From positions 1-37,265 of the forward strand of contig JAKSBG010000371.1 of NCBI GenBank assembly GCA_022361255.1: 37,265 nt of DNA. Reading direction: 5' to 3'. This DNA is from Verrucomicrobiales bacterium. GTDB taxonomy: Bacteria; Verrucomicrobiota; Verrucomicrobiia; Verrucomicrobiales; DEV007. The notes beneath the pieces are model-generated. The model had not been told where the DNA came from. It searched no databases and saw only the letters and a program-made list of their open reading frames with translations. The translations under genes were made by a program, and so were the position numbers. Position 1 is the stretch's first letter, and every line of letters begins with the position of its first letter. This document shows, piece by piece, positions 24,137 through 32,705 of the stretch.

Positions 24137-25729
24137 ATGAATATTAAACAAGACGGGATAACCGATAATGCAGGTCGTCTACTCTGGGCAGGATTTACTG
24201 CCATTTTGGCAGCCGGTGTCGGGTTCGGAGTCCGCGGTGGTATCCTCGCAAACTGGGCATCAGAGTTTGGCTTTACCGGGGCTCAACTGGGTTCGATTGG
24301 GGCTGCCGGCCTCCTCGGCTTTTGTCCCGGCATCATTCTGGGCGGTCTGGTCGTCGATAAACTGGGATACGGAAAGCTGGTCTTTGCTGCGTTTCTTTTC
24401 CACGTCCTCTCAGCTTTTGTGACATTCGGAGCGATGGGGGATCAGCCCCAGGAAGTGGCGTTCCAGTTTCTCTTCTGGGGAACCTTTACGTTTGCTGTCG
24501 CGAATGGTGTCCTTGAGGCGGTTTCCAATCCGCTCGTTGCCACACTCTTCCCGACCAAGCGGACTCACTACTTGAACATTCTCCACGCCAGCTGGCCGTT
24601 GGGGCTGGTTTTCGGCGGACTGATTGGTTGGACGATGGGAGGATTTGACTGGAAGATCCAGTTGGCTCTTTTCCTTGTACCCACACTCATTTACGGAATC
24701 ATGTTTATGGGACAGAAGATGCCGAAGTCTGAGGCGTCTGAGAAAGGTCTCAGTTTTGGCGAAATGCTCAAAGATGTGGGTATCCTTGGCGGTCTGGTCG
24801 TATGTTTGCTTATCGGAATGTTCGTCAACTTTGCCGGTGGAATTTTCACCCCCGACTTTCCGAGCTGGATTGGCTGGGTTGTCTGCTTTGCCCTCCTTGT
24901 CGGAATTTCTTTCCTGACCAAATTTTCCTTCGGAGCGTTTCTTCTGTTTGTGCTTTTCATCACTCACGCACTGGTTGGAGCGGTCGAATTGGGAACGGAT
25001 GGCTGGATTCAAAACATCACAGGTAACATTCTTACAGCTGAACAGGGCAAAATCCTCTTTGTCTTTACTTCACTGATCATGTTCGGACTTCGATTCTGCG
25101 CTGACTTTATCGAAAACAAGTTGGGACTCTCCCCGATCGGCTTGCTGTTCGTCTGCTCTATTCTGGCAATCGCCGGTCTCTTCCTTGCAAGTAACATCAG
25201 TAGCTTCGGCCTCGCGTTTCTTGCCCTGGCGGTCTACGCCCTCGGGAAAACCTTCTTCTGGCCCACAATGTTGGCAGTGGTAGGGGACCGCTTCCCGAAA
25301 TCGGGAGCCGTCGCGATGTCGCTTATGGGTGGTATCGGGATGCTTTCAGCAGGATTGATTGGATCTGTTGGGCTCGGATTTGCCAAAGACAAGTTCTCTA
25401 CGGAAGCTCTGGAGGCTGCAGACCCGAGCATCTACGCTCAGTACAAAGCCGTCAGTGAAGACGGTTCTGACGTTCGGAGTAAATTCCTCGTTCTAGAATC
25501 CGGGGCTCTCGACGGCAAAAAGATGGGAGCGATTAAGGAGAAGCTGGAAAAAGGTGAGGAGCTTACCGCTGAGGAAGCTGCCGCTCAGGCCGCGAGTATT
25601 GAGGGTGACCGCAAGACTCTTCGTGCGGATGCGTTTATTCCTGCTTTGATGGCGGTTATCTACCTGCTTCTCTTCCTCTACTTCAAAGCGAAAGGTGGAT
25701 ATCGTCCGCTTCGGATCGACGAAGTCTAG
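24137..25729 (+). CDS. Major facilitator superfamily transporter (MFS1)
   Basis: This is a 530-residue inner-membrane transporter with about 12 predicted hydrophobic helices. The start is set at the Met beginning [20 protein letters not shown], because an upstream TTG frame adds only polar, atypical sequence. The MFS A-like loop is visible as DKLGYGK after the second helix. Other family landmarks are [30 protein letters not shown] and [14 protein letters not shown] charged insert (~residues 430-500) precedes the last helix, which ends [10 protein letters not shown]. It is a close paralogue of the next gene. The substrate is unknown, though sugars or related nutrients are the likeliest given the surroundings. 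A terminator at 25758-25788 follows. Confidence 0.9.
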   Translation: MNIKQDGITDNAGRLLWAGFTAILAAGVGFGVRGGILANWASEFGFTGAQLGSIGAAGLLGFCPGIILGGLVVDKLGYGKLVFAAFLFHVLSAFVTFGAMGDQPQEVAFQFLFWGTFTFAVANGVLEAVSNPLVATLFPTKRTHYLNILHASWPLGLVFGGLIGWTMGGFDWKIQLALFLVPTLIYGIMFMGQKMPKSEASEKGLSFGEMLKDVGILGGLVVCLLIGMFVNFAGGIFTPDFPSWIGWVVCFALLVGISFLTKFSFGAFLLFVLFITHALVGAVELGTDGWIQNITGNILTAEQGKILFVFTSLIMFGLRFCADFIENKLGLSPIGLLFVCSILAIAGLFLASNISSFGLAFLALAVYALGKTFFWPTMLAVVGDRFPKSGAVAMSLMGGIGMLSAGLIGSVGLGFAKDKFSTEALEAADPSIYAQYKAVSEDGSDVRSKFLVLESGALDGKKMGAIKEKLEKGEELTAEEAAAQAASIEGDRKTLRADAFIPALMAVIYLLLFLYFKAKGGYRPLRIDEV

Positions 25730-25757
25730 GACTGCTATCACTAAAGCAACTTTGCGG

Positions 25758-25788
25758 AAGGCACTCTCTCACCGGGAGTGCCTTCTTT
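25758..25788 (+). terminator. Intrinsic terminator after MFS1
   Basis: A 9-bp perfect stem AAGGCACTC/GAGTGCCTT (25758-25766 with 25776-25784) with a 9-nt loop is followed by CTTT. It lies 28 bp after the MFS1 stop, so MFS2 probably has its own promoter. Confidence 0.8.
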
Positions 25789-25881
25789 GCATCCGCCTCC
25801 TTGCGCCGGGATCGATTCGATTTCGGGATTGATTAATTCTCTCCGGCAGGCAAAATCCGCCCTTATCCCCCAAAAAACTTT

Positions 25882-27390
25882 ATGAGTGAATCCCCTGACA
25901 AATCTTCAGACAACAAGAAGCTCTTTTGGGCTTGTTTTATCGCCCTGGTCGCAACGTCTTTCGTTTTCGGTGTGCGTTCCACCCTGATCGGCAGCCTCGG
26001 TAAAGAGTTCGAGTTGTCGCAAACGGAAATCGGCCAGATTCTGGGAGTCGGCCTTTGGCCGTTCGCGTTCAGCATCATACTATTCAGCCTGATCATTGAT
26101 AAAATCGGCTACAAGACATCAGCAATTTTCGCCGTTGTCTGCCACCTTGTTTCGATTATCTGGACCTTGCAGGCAGACAGCTACTCGGATCTTTACTGGA
26201 GTACCTTCATCGTGGCGATCGGTAACGGAACGGTAGAAGCATTTATCAACCCGGTCGTGGCAACCATCTTCAATAAGGAAAAATCGAAGTGGCTCAATAT
26301 TCTGCACGCAGGGTGGCCTCTCGGTCTGGCTCTGGGAGCGATGTTCACCATTCTTCTCGGACTGATAGATGTCAGTTGGAGAATTCAATTCGCGATGTGC
26401 CTGGTCCCGGTGATTATCTACGGCATTCTTGTGATTCCGAGGCATTTTCCGGAACAGGAACGTGTGGCAGCCGGCGTGACCTACAGAGAGATGCTCAGAG
26501 AAGTCGGAGCGGTAGGCTTTTTCATCATGGGATGGTTGGTCTCGGTGGGCGTCAGTCAGATGCTTGGTCTAAATCCTGCCTGGTTTGTTCACATTGGCAT
26601 TGCTGCGATAGTGGCGGTCGTTGCGGGGATTTACACGGCCTCGGCAGGAAACTGGATGTTTCTATTGATTCTCATTACGATGGGACCCCTTGCGACAACG
26701 GAACTGGGAACGGATACCTGGATGCAGCAGCTGCTTGAGGGTGATTTGGGAGCACAGCTCGCTGGCTGGGTGTTTATCATGATCTCGATTATCATGACGG
26801 TCCTTCGCTTTTACGCTGGTCCGATCGTTCATAAGTTTTCGTCTATAGGTTTGCTGGTTATCAGTGCTGCTCTTGCGATTGCCGGTTTGCTGTGCCTTTG
26901 GAAAGCGGCGGGAATGGTTCTCATCGCGGCAGCAATTCTCTACGCTTTCGGGAAGACCTTTCTGTGGTCGACTACGCTCGGGCTGGTTTCGGAACAGTTT
27001 CCCAAAGGTGGCGCCCTCACATTGAACGGAGTTTCGGCTGTGGGTGTGCTGGGAATGGGAATCCTCGGAGCTCCGCTTATGGGCTATTTTCTCGACAAGG
27101 GAATTGATTCGGAGTTGCAGGTTCAAGCACCCGGTATCCACCAGAAGGTTTCTGGAGAGGAAAAGCAGACAATGTTCGGACTATCTCCGAGCATCGACAG
27201 CAAGGCTGTTGAGACTTTGGATGAGAAAGAAACAGCAACGTATCAGGGTGTCGTGAACCAGAACAAAAAGCGGGCTTTTTTCCGTCAAGCGGCACTGCCA
27301 TCTTTTCTCCTTGTTTGCTACCTCATTCTCTTCTTCTACTTCAAATCGAAGGGAGGATATAAGCCTGTCGAAATCGGCGGTGGCCATTGA
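25882..27390 (+). CDS. Major facilitator superfamily transporter (MFS2), paralogue of MFS1
   Basis: This is a 502-residue inner-membrane transporter with about 12 hydrophobic helices. It aligns through its length with MFS1: FGVRSTLIGSLGKEFELSQTEIG, DKIGYKT, EAFINPVVATIFNKEKSKWLNILHAGWPLG, TELGTDTWMQQLL, and the terminal FKSKGGYKPVEI. The C-terminal charged segment before the last helix also corresponds but differs in sequence. The pair is therefore a tandem duplication that has diverged. There is no Shine-Dalgarno sequence before the ATG. It ends in a textbook terminator at 27414-27441. The substrate is unknown. Confidence 0.9.
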   Translation: MSESPDKSSDNKKLFWACFIALVATSFVFGVRSTLIGSLGKEFELSQTEIGQILGVGLWPFAFSIILFSLIIDKIGYKTSAIFAVVCHLVSIIWTLQADSYSDLYWSTFIVAIGNGTVEAFINPVVATIFNKEKSKWLNILHAGWPLGLALGAMFTILLGLIDVSWRIQFAMCLVPVIIYGILVIPRHFPEQERVAAGVTYREMLREVGAVGFFIMGWLVSVGVSQMLGLNPAWFVHIGIAAIVAVVAGIYTASAGNWMFLLILITMGPLATTELGTDTWMQQLLEGDLGAQLAGWVFIMISIIMTVLRFYAGPIVHKFSSIGLLVISAALAIAGLLCLWKAAGMVLIAAAILYAFGKTFLWSTTLGLVSEQFPKGGALTLNGVSAVGVLGMGILGAPLMGYFLDKGIDSELQVQAPGIHQKVSGEEKQTMFGLSPSIDSKAVETLDEKETATYQGVVNQNKKRAFFRQAALPSFLLVCYLILFFYFKSKGGYKPVEIGGGH

Positions 27391-27413
27391 TAAATTTTGA
27401 TCCTGACTCATCG

Positions 27414-27441
27414 AAAGGGCGGTCTTCGGACCGCCCTTTTT
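27414..27441 (+). terminator. Intrinsic terminator after MFS2 (UUCG loop)
   Basis: An 11-bp perfect stem AAAGGGCGGTC/GACCGCCCTTT closes a TTCG tetraloop and is followed by further Ts. The stem is extremely stable and lies 24 bp after the stop codon. Confidence 0.92.
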
Positions 27442-27511
27442 GTGTCTGGCCTTTGAAGGACGCGAAGCTATTTTTCTTCCGAAACAGCGGGTTTCGAGGC
27501 ATACTGTATGT

Positions 27512-28513
27512 ATGAAACCGGTCTCAATCCTCCTCGCGGCCGCATTCTGGGTGACGGGTGCCCCGTTCCTTGTTGCCCAGAGCACAATCAAAAAGGAAAT
27601 CGATGTCGGTCTGGCTGACCTGGAAACGGTTCGCCCGATTCTGCAGTCTGCACTCACTCCAAGCGGGAAATTCGTTCTGCTTCCCGCGAAAAATGCGGTC
27701 CTTGTGATCGATACGCCGCAGGGGATTCTCGCTGCCGAGCAGGCCATTTCCGGAGCTGCGCTGCCCCGGGCGGATGTCGCGCTCGACTTTCAGTTCGTGA
27801 CCGGATTGCCGCGGAAAAAGTCGATCACCGTTGCGCAGGAGGTGCCGTTCCCAACGGAATACAATGCCCCCACCATCATCGTGCAACCGGGTGGGGGATA
27901 CACGGTAATCCCGGCGACACCGACAAAATTTCAGAAGCGAAACATCGGAGTCACCAGCGAAACGACGAGCACTGTGAATCCCGACGGATCGATCACCTTG
28001 GATATCGATTACGAAAGCTCGGAGTTTGAGGGGGTTGTGAATTACGGATCGGCGATTCTCCCTGCCGGAGGAATTGGCACGGTTCCAGTGAACGGGAATG
28101 TGGCGGACCCGATGTTTTTCAACCCGTTCATCGACGCGGGATCGATCAGCTTTCCCATCATCTCAACCACTCGCATCACGACATCAATTGTGATCCGGCC
28201 GCGCGTGAATCTCGGTGCTGTTGAGCTGGATGTCGTTCCGCGTCTGGAAATTCATCCGGAAGAGGTGCCCGATTCGGAGCGGGATCCAGAGTCCGTCGAC
28301 CTCAGGCAGTTTCGCACCACGATCCCCGTTCCCCGAAATGAAACCGGACGGTTTTACGGGTTCAAAGGAGCCAACGATGAATTCGCGAATCACTTTTTTG
28401 GAGCTGAGAACCCAGACAAAGGGCGATCCGCCATCATGGTGAAGGCGACACTGAAGAAGCCGGAAGAGAAAGAGGAATCCAAACCGCTCGATCCGGAAAT
28501 TGCTGAGCCGTAG
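27512..28513 (+). CDS. Secretin-like secreted protein (type II/III secretion secretin domain)
   Basis: This protein has 333 residues from the Met that begins a good signal peptide (MKPVSILLAAAFWVTGAPFLVAQ). The first mature segment (VGLADLETVRPILQSALTPSGKFVLLPAKNAVLVIDT) resembles a secretin N-domain. The remainder has secretin beta-barrel-like signatures (GVTSETTSTVNPDGSITLDIDYESSEFEG, TTRITTSIVIRPR). At this length it has only one short N-domain, compared with 500-700 residues in GspD/PilQ. A pore-forming role is plausible but unproven. It lies alone between the MFS2 terminator and the convergent DCC oxidoreductase. Confidence 0.7.
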   Translation: MKPVSILLAAAFWVTGAPFLVAQSTIKKEIDVGLADLETVRPILQSALTPSGKFVLLPAKNAVLVIDTPQGILAAEQAISGAALPRADVALDFQFVTGLPRKKSITVAQEVPFPTEYNAPTIIVQPGGGYTVIPATPTKFQKRNIGVTSETTSTVNPDGSITLDIDYESSEFEGVVNYGSAILPAGGIGTVPVNGNVADPMFFNPFIDAGSISFPIISTTRITTSIVIRPRVNLGAVELDVVPRLEIHPEEVPDSERDPESVDLRQFRTTIPVPRNETGRFYGFKGANDEFANHFFGAENPDKGRSAIMVKATLKKPEEKEESKPLDPEIAEP

Positions 28514-28555
28514 TCGGGTTTGAACGGGTGACAACAGTTTTTGCAGAATTCCTGA

Positions 28556-28963
28556 TCAGCCTTCGCCTTTTTTCTCCGGCATAATTGAACAGGCTCCTTT
28601 GCAGCCGAATATTTTGCTGAAGAAATGACGGTTGCGCGAGACGAAGGCGTAAACTTTCTCCGCGATCCAGATGACGCCGGGGATCCAGAGAAAAAGGCCG
28701 ACGGGTATCAGGAGAGGGATGCGCATTCCCAGGAACCGGATGGCCCGTGCTCCGCGATGAATTTCTTCTTCGGGAGTGATGCAGTGGATTGCTTCCAGTA
28801 GGTCTTCGCGGGTGATGTCAGGCGCGATTTCTTTGGTCCGTTCATCCTTGAGAGGAACCATTTCAACGCAGTTGAACCAGTCGAGCCAGGAGAGAGTCCG
28901 GCTCTGGAAGGTGCACATCGGGCAGTCGCTGTCGAAAAGGAGGATGTGTTTGTCGCGTTTCAT
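28556..28963 (-). CDS. DCC-family (DUF393) thiol-disulfide oxidoreductase
   Basis: This is a 135-residue protein of the DUF393 family, named for the conserved Asp-Cys-Cys motif, seen here as DSDCPMC at residues 11-17. A hydrophobic segment lies around 80-105 (IPLLIPVGLFLWIPGVIWIAEKVY). Family members are thioredoxin-fold proteins, and the CxxC pair points to redox chemistry. Its start overlaps the stop of the upstream zinc-ribbon gene by 4 bp (ATGA), so the two are translationally coupled. Confidence 0.88.
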   Translation of the reverse strand: MKRDKHILLFDSDCPMCTFQSRTLSWLDWFNCVEMVPLKDERTKEIAPDITREDLLEAIHCITPEEEIHRGARAIRFLGMRIPLLIPVGLFLWIPGVIWIAEKVYAFVSRNRHFFSKIFGCKGACSIMPEKKGEG

Positions 28964-29205
28964 TCTGACTGGTCCTTCTGTTCCCGTCGCGATTCCATGA
29001 TCGCCCTCGCTTCTGCCGCATAGGAGATGAATTCGTCCGGAGTTTGTCCGTCATCGTCTTCGACAACAAGGTCCCATCGGTCGTTGCAGCCGGAGCATCG
29101 ATAGGCCACGATGTCTCCGACTTCCCAGCCTTCTTCCGGGGGATACGTAAGTCGATGAGCGGATTGACCGCAGTCGACACAGACGATTTCTTCGGGAATA
29201 TCCAT
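28960..29205 (-). CDS. Small zinc-ribbon protein of unknown function
   Basis: This 81-residue protein contains two Cys pairs, CVDCG and CSGC, about 28 residues apart, a typical zinc ribbon that may bind RNA, DNA or protein. The start was set at the Met of MDIPEEIVCVDC. Longer frames would begin at 29235 or 29313 and run into the divergent TrmJ start codon. The C-terminus is acidic and helical. It is coupled to the DUF393 gene by a 4-bp overlap. No function is recognised. Confidence 0.7.
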   Translation of the reverse strand: MDIPEEIVCVDCGQSAHRLTYPPEEGWEVGDIVAYRCSGCNDRWDLVVEDDDGQTPDEFISYAAEARAIMESRREQKDQSE

Positions 29206-29233
29206 TCTATCACTGACTTTCGCACATCGAACC

Positions 29234-29959
29234 ATGTCCGGCAACGACCAGCCTGTTATCATCCTTGTCCAACCACAGATGGGCGAAAACATCGGGATGT
29301 GTGCCCGCGCCATGTTGAATTGCGGGCTGACGTGTTTGCGGCTTGTTTCCCCCCGAGACGGCTGGCCGCAGGAATCTGCGAAGGCAACTGCCGCGGATGC
29401 TGACGTAGTGATCGAGAACGCCGAAGTCTATGCGACGCTGGACGAGGCAGTCGCGGATTGTCATCAAGTTTTTGCGACGACTGCGCGGGAGCGGGCCGGG
29501 GGAACGAAAGTGGTTCCGGTAAGGGAAGCGGCTGAGGCTGTGAAACGTTCCGGAAGCAGGGTCGCGCTTCTTTTCGGACCCGAGGCATCGGGGCTTGATC
29601 GCGAGGCCGTGTCGCGCGCAAACCTTCTCGTCCGGTTTCCCACCAATCCTGATTTCCCGTCTCTGAATCTCGCTCAGGCGGTTTTGCTCTTTGGTTGGGA
29701 GTGGAGAAACCTTGCGTTGGAAATACCGGAGCTTTCCGGCGAAGTTCCGGCTCCGTGCGGAGAGGTAGCTCACTTTATCGAGCGCCTCGAACGGGAACTG
29801 GATGCCTCGGGATTTTTCAATTCTGAAGAAATGAAGCCCCACAGCGTGAGACAAATTCGCAGCATTTTCCATCGCGCTTCACCGACCGGACAGGAGGTGA
29901 AGCTCCTGCATGGGATGGTCAGCGCGTTCAGGCGGGAGCGGGATTCCTCCGAAACGTGA
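29234..29959 (+). CDS. trmJ: TrmJ-like SpoU-family RNA 2'-O-methyltransferase
   Basis: This 241-residue cytosolic SPOUT methyltransferase has all three SpoU motifs: NIGMCARAM (19-27), LLFGPEASGL (112-121) and PSLNLAQAV (142-150), the last part of the trefoil knot that binds SAM. The length and the helical C-terminus match TrmJ, which methylates the 2'-O of nucleotide 32 in tRNA. The exact target is inferred from family, and other SpoU subfamilies are possible. Its 3' end overlaps the metallophosphoesterase tail-to-tail by 32 bp. Confidence 0.85.
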   Translation: MSGNDQPVIILVQPQMGENIGMCARAMLNCGLTCLRLVSPRDGWPQESAKATAADADVVIENAEVYATLDEAVADCHQVFATTARERAGGTKVVPVREAAEAVKRSGSRVALLFGPEASGLDREAVSRANLLVRFPTNPDFPSLNLAQAVLLFGWEWRNLALEIPELSGEVPAPCGEVAHFIERLERELDASGFFNSEEMKPHSVRQIRSIFHRASPTGQEVKLLHGMVSAFRRERDSSET

Positions 29960-30755
29960 GAAGGGCGACTTCCGGCGGGCAGAGAAAACGGGCCGGAATC
30001 GAAAGCGTGCCAATGCCGCGAGTCACAAAAAGAGAGCTTTGCTCTTTCCGGTAGAGTCCGTAAGGGAAAAGCTTTCCGTAGCGGGGCAGCAGGAGGGGGC
30101 CTTTCACGGGGGCGCAGACCTGGCCGCCGTGAGTGTGGCCCGAGACCTGGAGCACCATATGCGGGTTCCGGTATAGGTTGAAGGTATCAGGCTCATGCCA
30201 GCCGGCGATGACCGGTTTCGCATCCGGCGCTCTGGAAAAAGTTCCCGGCAGGTCGGGAGCACCTCCCCAGATGCTGTCGAGTCCGGCTACCGTGACCTCG
30301 GGAAATTGCACCACTTCGTTTGTCAGCAATCGAATTCCCGCATTGGTAAAATGACTCCTGAGCGAACTGCCGACATGCCACCGATCGTGATTGCCATACA
30401 CAGCGAATGTCCCGAGTCTGGGGCGCAGGTTCTTCAACTCGTCGCACAGGGGGCGGAGTGCGCGAGCATCTTCGGAGACGAAATCGCCGACCAGCATGAC
30501 GAGGTCAACACCTTCCCTGTTGATTGTTTTCACCGCGCGTCGAATCAATTCGTCGTCTCCGAAGTCGTCGTGATGAAAGTCTCCCATCACAGCGACACGA
30601 AAGCCATCGAGTCCGGCGAACCGGTCTTGTAGAGGAATATCCTGCTTCGTAACGGAGACGATTTTCTTTTCAATCAGGCTGCCGTAACCGAAGGCAGCAA
30701 CCGGCGTTCCGTAAAACGCGAGACGGGTGAGAATTTTTCTGCGGCTCAATATCAT
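29928..30755 (-). CDS. YkuE-type metallophosphoesterase with Tat-like leader
   Basis: This 275-residue protein begins MILSRRKILTRLAFYG, a twin-arginine-like leader, so the active site is probably outside the cytoplasm. Calcineurin-like metal motifs are complete: DFHHD (59-63), GDF (90-92), GNHDR (121-125), WHEPD near 186-190 and GHTHGG near 206-211. The family cleaves phosphoesters (for example phospholipid or nucleotide substrates) at a two-metal centre. An upstream frame extends to 31094 but overlaps the P450 gene and lacks leader features, so the internal start was chosen. Confidence 0.9.
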   Translation of the reverse strand: MILSRRKILTRLAFYGTPVAAFGYGSLIEKKIVSVTKQDIPLQDRFAGLDGFRVAVMGDFHHDDFGDDELIRRAVKTINREGVDLVMLVGDFVSEDARALRPLCDELKNLRPRLGTFAVYGNHDRWHVGSSLRSHFTNAGIRLLTNEVVQFPEVTVAGLDSIWGGAPDLPGTFSRAPDAKPVIAGWHEPDTFNLYRNPHMVLQVSGHTHGGQVCAPVKGPLLLPRYGKLFPYGLYRKEQSSLFVTRGIGTLSIPARFLCPPEVALLTFRRNPAPA

Positions 30756-30863
30756 GCGGTAACTTCGTCCGGTTCTGTGAAAGGCTGATGAAAATCCGAT
30801 GCAATTTCTGTGAAATGGAAAAACGTGGTTTGTCAGTCGGGAAAAACTCCCTACGATGAAGGC

Positions 30864-32009
30864 ATGGATAAAACGAGCGACCCCTTTGCTGAACAACGCG
30901 GGAAATGCCCGGTCCTTCCCTGCGACTTTCAGGGTGAAACTGTGCCGATGATTTTGCGCCACGCGGATTTGCGGGAAGCATGCAAAGACTGGGAAACCTT
31001 CAGTTCCGATGCCCCCTTTCGCGTACCGATTCCATCGGAGGAGGATTTGCGCCGTATGCGCCAACTCCCGATCGAGGTCGATCCTCCGGAGCACACCGAA
31101 TATCGCAAAATTGTGGAGCCGTTCTTCAAGCGTCCCAAGGATCCGGAAATGATCGCCAAAGTTGAGGCTTTAATCGATGAATTTATCAATGACGCAAAAT
31201 CCCGTGATTCGATCGAAATCGTCCGCGAGTTCGCTCTGCCGATTCAATCACGAGCTTTGACCTATCTGCTCGATATGCCCGAGGAGGAGGCTGATATCTG
31301 GACCGGTTGGGGCATCCATGTTTTCAAGGACGGAGAGGACGAGGAGGATTGTGAACAAAAAGGGAATGTTCTCGAAGAATATCTCGATGCGGCTTTCGAC
31401 CGTGCGGAGGAAAATCCCGGAGAGGACTTTTTCAGCGCCCTGAGCAAAGCAGAATATCAGGGCCGCAAATTGACCCGGGATGAAATGATGGGTTTCGGGA
31501 ACCTGACCTTTGCAGGCGGCCGCGATACGGTGATCTATTCGATTTGCGGAGTGATCGCCTATCTGGCGAAACATCCCGAAGCGTTCGAATATCTCCGCGA
31601 GAATCCAAAGCACATCGTAGCAGCGAGCGAGGAGTTTTTCCGTGTCGTTACTCCGTTGACCCACATCGGGCGAACGTGCCCGGTGACGACGGATGTTCAC
31701 GGTTTTGAGGTGAAACCGAAAGGACGGGTTTCGCTCTGTTGGTCATCTGCCAACAATGACGAAACCGTGTTTGAGAATCCCCGCGAAATCCAGCTCGACC
31801 GGAAGCCGAACCCCCATGTTGCCTTCGGATTCGGGAAGCATCTTTGCCTCGGGGCTGCTCACGCGCGGTTGATCATTCGAACTCTGTTGCAGAAGCTATG
31901 TGACCACGAGGTGGTCATGAAGATCGAAGAGGAAGTCGAGCATGTCGAGCACGAGGCCGAATACTCACGGGTGAACGGTTATGAGGTGTTGAGGGTGACG
32001 GTCTCCTGA
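30864..32009 (+). CDS. Cytochrome P450
   Basis: This is a 381-residue soluble cytochrome P450. The heme signature FGFGKHLCLG has heme-ligand Cys328. The ExxR pair is Glu257/Arg260, and the I-helix oxygen-activation motif is AGGRDT at 217-222. It has no membrane anchor, as in class I bacterial enzymes. The start was set at the Met after GAAGG; an upstream GTG frame at 30810 is less plausible. No ferredoxin or reductase gene lies nearby, so electron partners must come from elsewhere. The reaction and substrate are unknown. It ends directly against the DUF1080 gene, convergent. Confidence 0.93.
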   Translation: MDKTSDPFAEQRGKCPVLPCDFQGETVPMILRHADLREACKDWETFSSDAPFRVPIPSEEDLRRMRQLPIEVDPPEHTEYRKIVEPFFKRPKDPEMIAKVEALIDEFINDAKSRDSIEIVREFALPIQSRALTYLLDMPEEEADIWTGWGIHVFKDGEDEEDCEQKGNVLEEYLDAAFDRAEENPGEDFFSALSKAEYQGRKLTRDEMMGFGNLTFAGGRDTVIYSICGVIAYLAKHPEAFEYLRENPKHIVAASEEFFRVVTPLTHIGRTCPVTTDVHGFEVKPKGRVSLCWSSANNDETVFENPREIQLDRKPNPHVAFGFGKHLCLGAAHARLIIRTLLQKLCDHEVVMKIEEEVEHVEHEAEYSRVNGYEVLRVTVS

Positions 32010-32705
32010 TCAAAGAGGTGCCAGCTCAATCTTTCGAAAAGCAACGATGCATCCCTTGCCATGATCCTGCAGGGCGATGAATCCTTTTTTCCGGCTCATT
32101 TCGGTATCTTTGTCAGTTAGAGTGGCGAAAACGACGCCGTTAATCTTCTGCACGAGAGTGTTGCCTTTCGCGATGATCTCCATCGTGTTCCATTCTTTCT
32201 CGCTGTAGCGGGATTGAATGGCCGCCGGATTGCCGGAGGAAGTGTTTTTTCGGGTCCCTTTCTCAGCGATCACAGCTGCGTCCCCGGCCGTCGTCATGAG
32301 GTGCCGGGCCTCTTTTTTCGGGTGATCCCGTGGAAGAAGAGAGTGGTGCCAAAGTCCCATCTTATCCTGTTGGGCAATTTCCACCTGGTAGCCGAAAATC
32401 TGCCAGTCTCCCAGATCATCACTTCGAACCTGCACACCGGAGTTTCCCTTCTCCCAGCGAAATTCCAGTCGCAGCACGAAGTCATCCGGTTCGCCTCCGC
32501 GCCAGATCAGCCAATTTTTTTCTTCGGATTTTCCAGTGCACCAGATCTCCCCATCGCGCACTTCCCAGGCCCCGGGTTTTCCATCCCAGTCGTCCAGATT
32601 CTCGCCGTTGAAGATCGGCGTGAATGACGGCTTCGAATCGGCATGGAGGAGCGGACCGAAGAGAGTGGGCAGGACGACCAGAGCTGTGAAGAAAAAAGGT
32701 TTCAT
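32010..32705 (-). CDS. Secreted DUF1080 (3-keto-disaccharide hydrolase-like) protein
   Basis: This is a 231-residue exported protein with a signal peptide (MKPFFFTALVVLPTLFGPLLHA). Typical DUF1080/concanavalin-like landmarks are FNGENLDDWDG, WEVRDGEIWCTG, NSGVQVR and KKGFIALQDHG. Members are reported to act on 3-keto-glucosides or to bind sugars, so carbohydrate handling outside the cell is likely. It overlaps the upstream BNR gene by 4 bp, which suggests coexpression, and abuts the P450 stop codon tail-to-tail. Confidence 0.92.
   Translation of the reverse strand: MKPFFFTALVVLPTLFGPLLHADSKPSFTPIFNGENLDDWDGKPGAWEVRDGEIWCTGKSEEKNWLIWRGGEPDDFVLRLEFRWEKGNSGVQVRSDDLGDWQIFGYQVEIAQQDKMGLWHHSLLPRDHPKKEARHLMTTAGDAAVIAEKGTRKNTSSGNPAAIQSRYSEKEWNTMEIIAKGNTLVQKINGVVFATLTDKDTEMSRKKGFIALQDHGKGCIVAFRKIELAPL

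Noticed and set aside
30756-31094. Upstream extension of the metallophosphoesterase
   Set aside because: It would overlap the P450 gene by ~230 bp and put non-leader sequence before the twin-arginine segment.
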